In this document: in pieces, positions 10,107-18,574 of the stretch
Layout of the letters: each line of letters starts with the position of its first letter
How positions within the stretch are numbered: the first letter of the stretch is position 1
Source: Chara braunii
Taxonomy: Eukaryota; Streptophyta; Charophyceae; Charales; Characeae
Assembly (NCBI GenBank): GCA_003427395.1
Contig: BFEA01000217.1
Location: 1,138,785 to 1,167,603, forward strand
Direction of reading: 5' to 3'
Length of the DNA stretch: 28,819 bases
Made by a program: the position numbers and the translations under genes
The notes under the pieces: model-generated
What the model was told of the DNA's origin: nothing
Seen by the model: the letters and a program-made list of their open reading frames with translations, nothing else
Databases searched by the model: none

Positions 10107-10943
10107 TTATAGGGTCAGGCATTGTTTCTAAGATGAATGGCCTGACTGCTGTGTTTTGTTCTGTTTTCTGATGAACCACGCATTGTTTCTAAGATGAATG
10201 GCTTGGTTGCTGTGTTTCTTTACTTTGCCAGACATTGTTTCTAAGATGAATGGCCTGACTACTTATTTCTTAGGGACATTGTTTGTTTGACTTTTGAGGG
10301 TCAGGCATCGTTTCTAAGATGAATGGTCTGGCCGGTGTTTTACTTGGGTGGTTTCTAAACAGTTTCTGGGTCAGACCCAGGATACTCTGTTTTTTTTGTG
10401 TGCTGAAAAAAGGAGAGCTGAGCATTGTTTCTAAGATGAATGACTCATCTCTCCTTGATTGTTTTTGTTATGAGAGAGGATTCAGGGCCAGAGGACTAGA
10501 CATTGTTTCTAAGATGAATGGTATAAGTCTGAGGCCTCAGGACCATAATGAGAACGAAGGAATATGATTCTCTATAATGTGGTATATATATGTACTTATA
10601 TACAAACAAGGCTAGTCACGCATTGTTTCTAAGATGAATGGTCTGACTATAGCCCTATCACAAGCGAAGAGAGTATAATCGATAGTTATAACTGAAGGTA
10701 ACTTGGGCAGGCTGAGCATTGTTTCTAAGACGAATGGCTCAGCCCTACACCCTCTTTTTGAAGACTAAGGTGCAGAAAGATATATATAACTCGGCTATTT
10801 AAACAGTTCACAACGGCTAAACATGGTTTCTAAGACGAATGGCTTAGTCATATGCCCAATGAAGAAAAAAGTAGTTGTGCAACCTATTCGTGTATACCTA
10901 AGGCAGAGGGTTGACATTGTTTCTAAGACGAATGACCAATCCC
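10107..10943 (+). repeat. Array of ten hairpins, constant loop and covarying stems
   Basis: A 20-base core, CATTGTTTCTAAGAYGAATG, occurs ten times on the plus strand. It starts at 10120, 10181, 10233, 10306, 10423, 10501, 10621, 10717, 10821 and 10915. Copies 4 and 9 each have one change in the CATT arm. Inside, CATT pairs with AATG around a 12-base loop. Next comes one unpaired G or A on the 3' side, then a stem whose sequence differs from copy to copy yet remains complementary. Examples are GTCAGG/CCTGAC (copy 1), GGTCAGG/TCTGGCC (copy 4, two G-T wobbles), GGAGAGCTGAG/CTCATCTCTCC (copy 5, one mismatch), GGCTGAG/CTCAGCC (copy 8) and GGCTAA/TTAGTC (copy 9). Copies 3, 6 and 10 pair less well. 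Copies 1-7 have AAGATG in the loop, copies 8-10 AAGACG. Spacing is 52-120 bases and the spacers are only vaguely alike. The pattern implies selection on structure plus loop sequence. I do not recognise the motif. Transcription and strand are unproven. Confidence 0.85.
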
Positions 10944-11209
10944 AATGCCCTATGTAAGCTGGGTATAAATGGTTAAATCATTGAAAGACTATAAACTATT
11001 GTTTGCTAAATTGATTTGGGGATTGTGAAAGTACTTACCTTTGTGGTTTGGCCTGCATGTGACTAAGTGGGGCTACTACTTGGTCTGAGTTTCAGTTTGA
11101 CAGGTAGTTGCTTTAGAGGCTCGCCACGTGCTAGAGCGATAGGAGTTAGTTTCAATTCCTGCATTTTCTGAGCTAAGTTTTTTTTACTTAGATCCATTTT
11201 CGCATTTTC

Positions 11210-11560
11210 TGGGATTTTTTTGTTATACTTGGCTCTTTATAAATTTTGGTAAGTTACTTTCTCTACGAGAAGCGCTGCCAAAATTTCTACAAATCCAGGG
11301 AGTTGGTTAATTCTTGACTTTTCAAAGTTCAACTTGTCTAAAGTTCATATATGGCTTAGTAAAAATATGGAAAGTCTCATTTTCTAAAAGGAGTACTACC
11401 CAAATTTTTGCTAATTCAGGGAGTTAGACAAAATTGAACTTTGGAAACTCAAAGACTATTTCTGGTTTCATATTTGGGTTGATATAAGTTTTGAAAAGAC
11501 ACTTTTTCTACGGGAAGTGCTGCCGAAATTTCCTAGTTTAAAGGCGATAGAGTATATTCT
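11210..11560 (+). repeat. Three diverged tandem units of about 122 bp
   Basis: Related blocks occur at about 11260-11279, 11380-11400 and 11503-11524 (forms of TTCTCTACGAGAAGCGCTGCC). Each is followed by an AAATTT-rich stretch and, in the first two, CAGGGAGTT. Spacing is 120-123 bases. The block lies just downstream of the hairpin array and may belong to the same transcript or satellite. No coding sense. Confidence 0.65.
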
Positions 11561-11734
11561 GACAGGTGGTGATTTTGACAATCCACCCTAAATAGGGGAG
11601 ATTCTGCCATTAGTCTACCTTTGCCTTGGGCACCGGCTTAGAGGTAGGCTTAGACTTAGTTGACAGATAACTTGGATGAGAATGTGCTATGGAGGTTCAT
11701 CCCCCATATGTTGATAATTTAGCTTGGACATTGA

Positions 11735-11865
11735 CCTGTTTTATGGTACAGGCCCTTTCTTGGACAGTCGATTCAGGACTTTGACTGGTTTCAGCTTGAT
11801 CCTACAAGGATCATCTTCTGTTATCACTGATAACAGGTCGGTTGGTTGATCGCCGACTTGTCGGC
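11735..11865. other. Cluster of five small perfect hairpins
   Basis: Perfect inverted repeats follow one another: CCTGT/ACAGG (11735-11752), CAGTC/GACTG (11765-11787), TGATCCT/AGGATCA (11797-11813), CTGTTATCA/TGATAACAG (11818-11836) and GCCGAC/GTCGGC (11852-11865). The last three lie within 70 bases. The density looks above chance and suggests a structured RNA or a protein-binding region, but no known family is recognised. Confidence 0.6.
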
Positions 11866-12939
11866 TCACGACGCAACTTTGTTTATACCTATGTCTCAGC
11901 TTGATTGCCTTAGCCCTAGGACTTGATATGTTTCTTTGAAGGTTTTAACTGGACTTCTTTTAGTGGCCATTATAAAGAACTTATGAGATTTATGAGAAAT
12001 TGGATTATGACTTGGGCTTGAGTGTGTGAGGCGTGGTGTGAGTAACAGGGAACAGTAAAGTTGACCACATTGGTGTATGGCAATGTGGCTATTGTGTGCG
12101 TCTGTGTTTTATGCAGGTTAGTATTTTGGAGCTTGGTATATGGGCCATACTTTGGAGGCAGGGGGAATGACAACCATGTGTCGCACGATCTGCATACCTG
12201 ATGGGTTTATGTTTCCCCTTCTTTTGTTGTTATCTCGATATCTGAATTGATATATAAGTGGTGGGATGTTTATGTACTTATTTGATGATTTTTGCTTGTT
12301 AATTTTGATAGTTGGACGTTGTAGTCCGTGGCAGTCGTCAAAGTCAATCCCCTTGACTTTGGTCCAGGCCCGGAGTGGGGCTCACCTCCAGGGCAGTAAG
12401 AAACGACTACCACCACAGGTATGGCCCTGTGTACCACCCACTCTGCACAGGGTGCAGAAGAGGGTGTGTGGTTCTCAAACGCGCATGGCGGTTGTCCAGC
12501 GTCGAAAGATTAACCTTCAAGGCGCGTGTCAGCCGACACTTGAGTGTCGAATGCGACCCTCGAGATTAACGAGGACCACATGAGTATGGGTACTACATAG
12601 TACGCCATCATTGCGATCGCTTGCGTACGCTTGCATTGCGAGTCGATGTGAGTAGGCTCTACGTCCGCGCGGTTTATATTAAGTCTCGCGCGCGGTGCCC
12701 ATTCGATTTCCGCATCGGAGAGTTATGGGATGACTACTGAAGGGGCTAGGAGCGTTGTCGTGTTGTTTGTATTGTGTCATTCCGTATGCGTGTGTGTGTG
12801 TTTTGTTTTTGTATGCGTAAAGTGGTGTGCGCGTGGTGTGTGGGATGCGTCCTAGTCCACCGAGGACGAGTCGCGTTTGGGACCTCAGCCCCCCAAGATG
12901 TCGGTTCACGTGCGGGTCCGATAGGCGTATTATCGCTCG
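11866..12939. other. No supported gene
   Basis: Unique sequence. A CCCTGTG/CACAGGG inverted repeat sits at 12425-12452. A CG-rich stretch with repeated TTGCG words lies near 12610-12650, and a GT-rich patch near 12788-12845. Open frames are short and without recognisable domains. Confidence 0.5.
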
Positions 12940-13270
12940 TACCCCCTATGCTACAGCGAACGAGAAATGCCTTCGGTTGGTCCACCTCTGCGATTGCAAC
13001 CGAGCAACTTTCGTACTGTGGACTGGTAGCTCGGCGGGGATACGCCCACCGAAGGGAGGTGACAACTCCCGTAAGGTGGAGGTAAGTTGTGCCTCGCGTA
13101 GGCCCTATCCTGTCGTAGGGGCTCGCGAGAGGTATGGCTGGCGCACTCGGCCGGAGCGGCCTAAGGAAACTCCATTCGTGTATTCGCGACAAGGTTGGTC
13201 CAACTCCTGTGTGACGCGGCCGAGAGGGTCCCGCGCTGCCGCGTGCGATGCCGGACCGATGCGCCCGACA
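12940..13270 (+). ncRNA. Structured repeat, copy A (candidate ncRNA)
   Basis: Homologous to 14940-15316. Shared blocks include ACAGCGA-CGAG, CTTTCGT, GGTAGCTCGG, GGGATACGCCC, GGTGACA, TGTCGTAGGGG and GATGCGC. Hairpin 1 is CCACC (13046-13050) with GGTGG (13075-13079), enclosing GGGAG/CTCCC around GTGACAA. Hairpin 2 is CTCGCG (13093-13098) with CGCGAG (13124-13129), enclosing CCCTA/TAGGG. Hairpin 3 is GGTCC (13227-13231) with GGACC (13253-13257). Each has a counterpart in copy B with different bases but preserved pairing. I do not recognise it as tRNA, 5S, SRP, RNase P or a spliceosomal RNA. Whether it is transcribed is unknown; it may be a SINE-like repeat. Confidence 0.6.
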
Positions 13271-13705
13271 TCGTACCAACAGGATCGCTCGATATCACCT
13301 CTGCATGCTGCCAAAGTCCGTTATGCTTCTCTTACCTGAGTCTTATGAAATTCGACTGTCTGCTAAGAGTCATTTGGAGATCTGTAGATATCCTCCAGTG
13401 GAAACCTCGGCCAAAGTTTTTTTTTTTCCCCATGTATTTAAAAACCAGACCAGGCTCCTTCCATTCCTTCTTCTGGTGGACCTCCAATCCGTTAAAATAG
13501 CCAATCGTATCTGTTTTTTTCACAGCGAGATATGTTGATACTTGAAGAGGTTCTCCCCGTTAAAGACTTTGACATTTCTTCCCTTCCGACTCAAAAGGCT
13601 ATGCATCACCGCACCTTTACAAACCAAGGCTATATAACCCCAACCCTGTTGCAGGTTGTTGGAAATATTGCTTACACTGTACAAGATCCACTCGTTTGTC
13701 CAGGG
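13271..13705. other. No clear gene; probable LINE 3' remnant
   Basis: AT-richer sequence between structured repeat A and the minus-strand LINE frame. It would be the LINE's 3' side. An 11-base T run near 13418 could be an A-tail on the minus strand, though no target duplication is visible. Confidence 0.35.
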
Positions 13706-14015
13706 TCATTCTTCTCCTACATACTTTTCCCAGTGAAAGGTCCACCATTGCCATACTTCATCTGAGAGGGGGCAATATGCCCAAATATGTGTCGAACACT
13801 CACAACCCCACTCACACCTCTTACACTGGGTGTCCAATGGCATACCTTTGGCTTCCAACCACACTGCATGTTGTGACTTGAAGAGACTGTAGCCATATTA
13901 TGCCTGCTTGCTTCTGTGATGAAATTTTTTTCAAGGCTTGCCATAGGTAGAAGAAATTCGGTCTTGTGGCTTCAGAGCCCTTCAGATGTATGAAGCGTTG
14001 AGTAGCCAATTCCAC
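13706..14015 (-). pseudogene. LINE ORF2 C-terminal zinc-binding fragment
   Basis: The minus-strand frame 13897-13706 reads AVWLEAKG, then CKRC (13814-13825), a His (STHIWAYC) and DEVWQWW. This is the CxxC...H...C plus Trp-rich signature seen in the other LINE C-termini of this window. The frame is closed upstream by TAA at 13898-13900, and related coding appears to continue in another frame to about 14015 (LWQALKKISSQ). Further minus-strand frames to 14540 may be decayed RT sequence, but I could not confirm motifs. A dead fragment, lying between the two structured repeats. Confidence 0.65.
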
Positions 14016-14939
14016 TGGATTTTATTTTTATTTTCTTTTGTCTTTCTCTTGTTTTCTCGGCGTATAAATTTGTAATGAACATGTCAGCCCGCTGCCATTC
14101 ATAATAACTAAAACCTTTTTTATTCTTTTCATCTAAGTTACCCTGAACTTATGAGAAATCAGAATAACTAAAACCTTTTTGCGGTGAACACATTCTTTTT
14201 CTCTAGGAAGCATCTAGGGCGGGGGTTCGTTGCTTCAGGAGCCGTCCCTGTTATCGACCTAGAGTGAACCATCCTACGGAGGGTTACTTTGTTGATTCGG
14301 TGGAGACGGCCCAACTTCTGAGATCCGAGCTTTGTGCTCGGGCGAGGAGGAGGAGTACCCCAAACCACTTCCTACAGGGAGAGGCATGCAACACTTCAAG
14401 CAATGCCCCTGATGAAGAATCATGCGCAAAGTAGTTTGCCATCCGAAAAGATTGAAAACAGATGAAGACATATATGTGTGTCTAATCAAAAGTCGATGGT
14501 AGGTGGAATGAATAACGTTGGCAGCGAGTCTCATCAAGTCAAAACTAAGGCAGACCGACTACCTTGTCAGTTGCATCACTGTTATTTTCAGTAAGTCAAC
14601 TCCTTGTTGGCGGTTGTTTGATTGTTTTGTGGTGTTCGACCTGAGGCGATCAGATTGTATTTTAATCTTGTGATATTGGATGTATTAAATGAAGATTCGA
14701 TTTCTTTTAGTTATCATTTCAGATTGGACATACCGTCCTATCGACTACGGTCGATTCCTTTCGATGTAACTATGTATGGTTGTTACAACTTTCTTTTGAT
14801 TGTGTGTTAAAGAGATTAGGATTAATGTTCGGTTTCACGCTTGGTTGAGACCGTCCAAGTCGACCGACGTTTGTTCCGTACCCAGGAGATCAACGCCCTA
14901 GGAACAGACGGCGTTCGGGTTCGCTTGGCGTTAACCAAG
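14016..14939. other. No supported gene; possible LINE decay
   Basis: Contains an exact repeated phrase, AATAACTAAAACCTTTTT, at about 14103 and 14163, and minus-strand open frames of 66-87 codons without firm domains. The segment from 14820 becomes CG-richer and leads into structured repeat B. Confidence 0.4.
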
Positions 14940-15316
14940 CGTATCTGTACTACAGCGAGCGAGCAAACGCCATCGGCTGACCTAATCTGCAATTGCATTT
15001 AAAAACTTTCGTGTGTGGGTCGGTAGCTCGGTAGGGATACGCCCCTAAGGGTGGTGACAGTCCCTTAGGGAAGCAAGTTTATGCCCCGCGGGAACCTATC
15101 TTGTCGTAGGGGACTGCGGGATGTATATCTGGCGCACCCGGCTAGAGCGGCGAAGGAACGATGTGACCGCGACCGTCTTGACGGCTCGTGGAATGTTGTA
15201 CGTCGTTCCCGAGTTGTCTCTGAGATTTTGTTTTGTTTAACTCCTGCGTGACATGGTCGGGAGGGCTCTCGCCTTTGTGAAAAAATGGAAAAAAGGCGGG
15301 AGCCGATGCGCTCAAC
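14940..15316 (+). ncRNA. Structured repeat, copy B (candidate ncRNA)
   Basis: Second copy of the 12940-13270 repeat, same strand, about 2 kb away. Hairpin 1 is a perfect 9-bp stem, CCCTAAGGG (15043-15051) with CCCTTAGGG (15062-15070), around a loop with the conserved GGTGACA. Hairpin 2 is CCCGC (15085-15089) with GCGGG (15116-15120), enclosing CCTA/TAGG and the conserved TGTCG loop. Hairpin 3 is 13 bp with one G-T pair, GGCTCTCGCCTTT (15264-15276) with 15292-15304. Relative to copy A, stem bases change in pairs, for example T-A to C-G in hairpin 2. B carries about 45 extra bases near 15165-15235. LINE 3' UTR-like sequence starts about 50 bases downstream. Confidence 0.6.
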
Positions 15317-15368
15317 ACCGGGATGTATATTGTCGCACTCAATTGCTCACAATTGGTTCAGTTTTGGA

Positions 15369-15418
15369 TTTCCCAGCATGTACTGCTCCCCACGAATAGA
15401 TTGGAGCATGTCCGCCCC
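15369..15418 (+). mobile_element. LINE 3' UTR scrap, cut by the assembly gap
   Basis: TTTCCCAGCA at 15369-15378 and the hairpin TGCTCC/GGAGCA (15384-15408) around CCACGAATAGATT match the 3' UTR at 26481-26518. Only the right half of the upstream GCTGGG hairpin is present. The rest is lost in the N run. Confidence 0.6.
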
Positions 15419-15978
15419 NNNNNNNNNNNNNNNNNNNNNNNNNNNNNNNNNNNNNNNNNNNNNNNNNNNNNNNNNNNNNNNNNNNNNNNNNNNNNNNNNN
15501 NNNNNNNNNNNNNNNNNNNNNNNNNNNNNNNNNNNNNNNNNNNNNNNNNNNNNNNNNNNNNNNNNNNNNNNNNNNNNNNNNNNNNNNNNNNNNNNNNNNN
15601 NNNNNNNNNNNNNNNNNNNNNNNNNNNNNNNNNNNNNNNNNNNNNNNNNNNNNNNNNNNNNNNNNNNNNNNNNNNNNNNNNNNNNNNNNNNNNNNNNNNN
15701 NNNNNNNNNNNNNNNNNNNNNNNNNNNNNNNNNNNNNNNNNNNNNNNNNNNNNNNNNNNNNNNNNNNNNNNNNNNNNNNNNNNNNNNNNNNNNNNNNNNN
15801 NNNNNNNNNNNNNNNNNNNNNNNNNNNNNNNNNNNNNNNNNNNNNNNNNNNNNNNNNNNNNNNNNNNNNNNNNNNNNNNNNNNNNNNNNNNNNNNNNNNN
15901 NNNNNNNNNNNNNNNNNNNNNNNNNNNNNNNNNNNNNNNNNNNNNNNNNNNNNNNNNNNNNNNNNNNNNNNNNNNNNN
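15419..15978. other. Assembly gap (560 N)
   Basis: A run of N flanked on the right by (GT)n. Any open frame across it is meaningless. Single ambiguous bases also occur at 10045 and 17219. Confidence 0.99.

Positions 15979-16009
<31 letters not shown>
15979..16009. repeat. (GT)n microsatellite
   Basis: About 15 GT units directly after the gap; the true length is unknown because the gap cuts it. Confidence 0.98.
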
Positions 16010-16010
<1 letters not shown>

Positions 16011-16146
16011 ATGATTGTTGGCGTGTGTCCATTGTTTCCCTTTTAAGGGATATAGTTTTTTCCCGTTGAAAACTTGGGGCGGACGATATGGTTTTGGGCG
16101 GGCGATTTGGGTCTTTTTTTTTTTTTTTTTCTCTTCTACTGTGCAG

Positions 16147-16331
16147 GGAAGATGAGCAATAGCGAACTTCAGCAATTAAACAACATCATATACACAAGAC
16201 CAGATAGTCGGGACCTCGAACCAACAGTAAAATTGCATCACGAGTTTCACCAAATAAGAAGACACCAAGAGCTCATAATTGACAATGCTGGTAAAGTCTC
16301 ATCATCATCATCAATCAAGAACCGATGTTGA
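16147..16331 (+). other. Possible small exon after a strong splice acceptor
   Basis: A long T run (from about 16114) followed by CTCTTCTACTGTGCAG ends at 16146, an excellent plant-like 3' splice site. ATG at 16152 then opens 59 codons (MSNSELQQLNNIIY...) with mixed, protein-like composition and a stop at 16329-16331. A second frame from 16279 (RPDYRWKILSSLDYNVEDD) ends near CCAG|GTATGT at about 16468-16473, a plausible donor. The frames do not join without a shift. It could be exon remnants of a host gene or a decayed element; I do not recognise the protein. Confidence 0.3.
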
Positions 16332-17018
16332 TATTCTATCTGGCGCTCGGCGCCCAGACTACAGATGGAAGATCCTATCTAGCCTAGACTACAATGTCGA
16401 AGATGACGTCAACAACTTTCCCGAAGTACGAGCATCCAACGACCAATGTCGCACGCTTCCAGCACCAGGTATGTCTCTCGCCTTACTCACAACCTCGTTC
16501 CCCAACACACAGATGCGACTTGCACCCAAGGACCACCCTGCGCCACACCCAGCTTACAACAGCGCAGTTCGGCTATGGCTGCCTGCTCCTTTCTGCTCGC
16601 CCGTGAGCGCGTGAGTGCCAGCGAGCTACAGCGCGGCAGCGCTTACTCAGCATGCATCCAGCACCCGAATGCCCGATGTGGAGGCAGGCTCTTTGCTATA
16701 TCAAAGTGGCCTGCCTGTGTTCAGTCCCAAGAAGCTTCCAGTAGGCTCCGGTAGCGTGAGGCCCAGCACGAACGAGAACAGGCCTTGGGCCTGAGGTGGT
16801 TGCATGCCCCCAACTGCCTTTGGCCTGTGTTTGGCCCAGTACCCGTATCCAGCCCAGGGCCTCCTTTCCATACATTCACACAGGCGGCCCAATTTTGTGT
16901 GTGTGTGTGTCTTTTTTTCCTTTTCTTTATTTGCTTTTTATGGTTTTGATTTTTTTAAAAATGCACGAAGTTCAAAACAATAAAGTAAAAAATAAATTGT
17001 TGTACATCTTTAAAAGAT
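16332..17018. other. No supported gene
   Basis: GC-balanced sequence to about 16900 with repeated GGCCTG/GGCCCA words, then a short GT run (16897-16910) and AT-rich low-complexity DNA. No domain seen. Confidence 0.5.
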
Positions 17019-17207
17019 CTACAGCCCTATATTTTTTATTTGTTTTTTCTGTTTTTGTTTTAGCCCTTAAAAAATCTGTGTGAAACCCAAAACAAAAACA
17101 CTCATTTCATTTTAGTTTTTGTTTTTTTCATTATGTGTTTCTGTTTTTGATTTTAAAAAAAATATATTTAAGCATCAAAAAATAAAAATAAAAATACAGG
17201 GCTGTAG
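17019..17207. repeat. MITE-like AT-rich element with 10-bp terminal inverted repeats
   Basis: CTACAGCCCT at 17019-17028 is the exact complement of AGGGCTGTAG at 17198-17207. The 169 bases between are almost all A/T, T-rich to the left and A-rich to the right. No target duplication is clear at the edges, and a degenerate CCTACAACCCC follows at about 17220. It may be a small non-autonomous DNA element or a foldback repeat. Confidence 0.5.
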
Positions 17208-17989
17208 TCCTAAAAAAANCCTACAACCCCTTTTTTTTTTTTTTTTTGATAATTTTTAGCCAAGGAAAAAAATCATCCCGGACCCCGTTAATTCGCGTCC
17301 AACTCACGTTTGAACGGGAGTTTAACGCCAATTCAACGCGCGTTAAATTTTTCAGCGCGGAACCCGCGTTGAATTCAAAATCGGACACACAACTTGCTGT
17401 CCCTATTTTGTGGAAATGTCACCCCGCCCGGTCACATAGCGGCAGCAAATTGCAAAAGACGCGAGTCACACTTTCTGGCAATTGCCAAAATGGTGCCTCG
17501 CGTGGTCACATAGTGTGAGGCCCAAATCCTTCAACTTTCTTTTTTTGAACAAACTTCATTTCGAAGTTTCTTTCACGAACACTCGAACTGAAAAAAAAAA
17601 AATAGGTGATACCACCTCCAGAGGTGATAGCAAAATGCCCTTCCCCCCGACCCTCCAGGCCGCTGACATTTGATAGCCAGTTTGCTGCTTTTGCCACTTT
17701 CCCTGCCTCGTGCGACCAGCCCAACCATCAAATTTTATCTATGATTCCCGCGGCCCAGTTGTGCAAAAAGCGACCGCTGTCGTATGGAGGGGGTCCACCT
17801 ATTTTTCAGCGTCTTGTCTGTGATAGACCTTCCCTTCCAAATAAGACCTGCTCCACAGTTCCTGGACAGGTACTGGTGGTTTTAGCTTTGTACCTATCTC
17901 TTATTTCTCGGTAGGATCCTGTTGAAGAAGCTAAAAGGCTACAGACTAGGGGTGCTGCCTTGTCAGGAGTTGAAAGGTCCACAAGGAGG
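17208..17989. other. No supported gene; inverted repeat at 17330-17375
   Basis: After a T run, a CG-rich patch contains AATTCAACGCG (17330-17340) and its exact complement CGCGTTGAATT (17365-17375). The phrase GGTCACATAG occurs twice downstream (about 17430 and 17506). AGGTACTGGTGGTTT at about 17869 is one of three copies in the window. Open frames are short and unremarkable. Confidence 0.5.
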
Positions 17990-18220
17990 TATCTTGTAAA
18001 GACTGCTTAATCAGGGAGTCGTCACACTTATCAATAAGATAGGAGGGACAAAGGAAACTAGGAATTACCATCTCATTACTCGCCTTCCGGTTTCATATGA
18101 GATAGTGGCAAGGATCATCGTCAACCAACTCGTTTAATGAAACACCTGATGAAAACTGATCAGTCATATGATTTATTCAAAAGAGAAACTTTCGGGAAGT
18201 CATGGCTCTATCATGCCTGA
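17990..18220 (+). pseudogene. Reverse transcriptase scrap of a second LINE
   Basis: The plus frame at about 18028-18138 reads ETRNYHLITRLPVSYEIVARI, matching the NYRPIT-L----YKI-A-I motif near the start of LINE RT domains. It ends in TAA just before an ATG-led stretch with TDQSYDLFKRETFGKS, which resembles the DQ-GF--GR-I segment that normally follows. The fragment is about 200 bases long and lacks all catalytic residues. It differs from the LINE starting at 18575. Confidence 0.55.
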
Positions 18221-18574
18221 TTTGGTACGCTGCACACACTCATGTTGTATAACGTATAATATGTGACTGCATATAAACAAAGATATTTATCATATGTAAA
18301 TACATTTCTAACTCATCGCTACTACTTTCTTTTTTAGTCACTAGTAGTTCCATGTAAAGTCTTTGGTGACGCTTCTAACGAATTAAAATGTTTTAGTTTC
18401 TTGTGGATTTTCCCTTTAGATGGGTCAATCTAGCAATAAGATTCAAATAGATCAGTTTCCCTCATAAAATGGAGTTCCATATTTCTAGTTGTCTATCCCA
18501 CATAGTCCCATATATCTTTTTCTTGCTTCTTATTCACTATTAAATAGGATTTCTCAATATTTTGTGGTTTTCTT

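Noticed and set aside
10107-10943. Hairpin array read as a C/D snoRNA cluster, microRNA precursors or a CRISPR array
   Set aside because: GATGA and CTGA words occur, but CTGA lies in the variable arms and is not kept in every copy, and the geometry is wrong. Stems are too short for microRNA precursors. Spacing is irregular and the host is eukaryotic, so CRISPR does not apply.
13021-13045. GGTAGCTCGG in repeat A as a tRNA A-box (and its match in B)
   Set aside because: The usual GGTTCGA-type B-box at proper distance is absent in both copies.
12940-15316. Repeats A and B as LTRs of one retrotransposon
   Set aside because: They are too diverged, differ by internal insertions, lack clear TG...CA ends, and the DNA between them holds a minus-strand LINE scrap rather than gag-pol.
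15285-16175. Long open frames across the assembly gap
   Set aside because: They consist almost wholly of undetermined bases.
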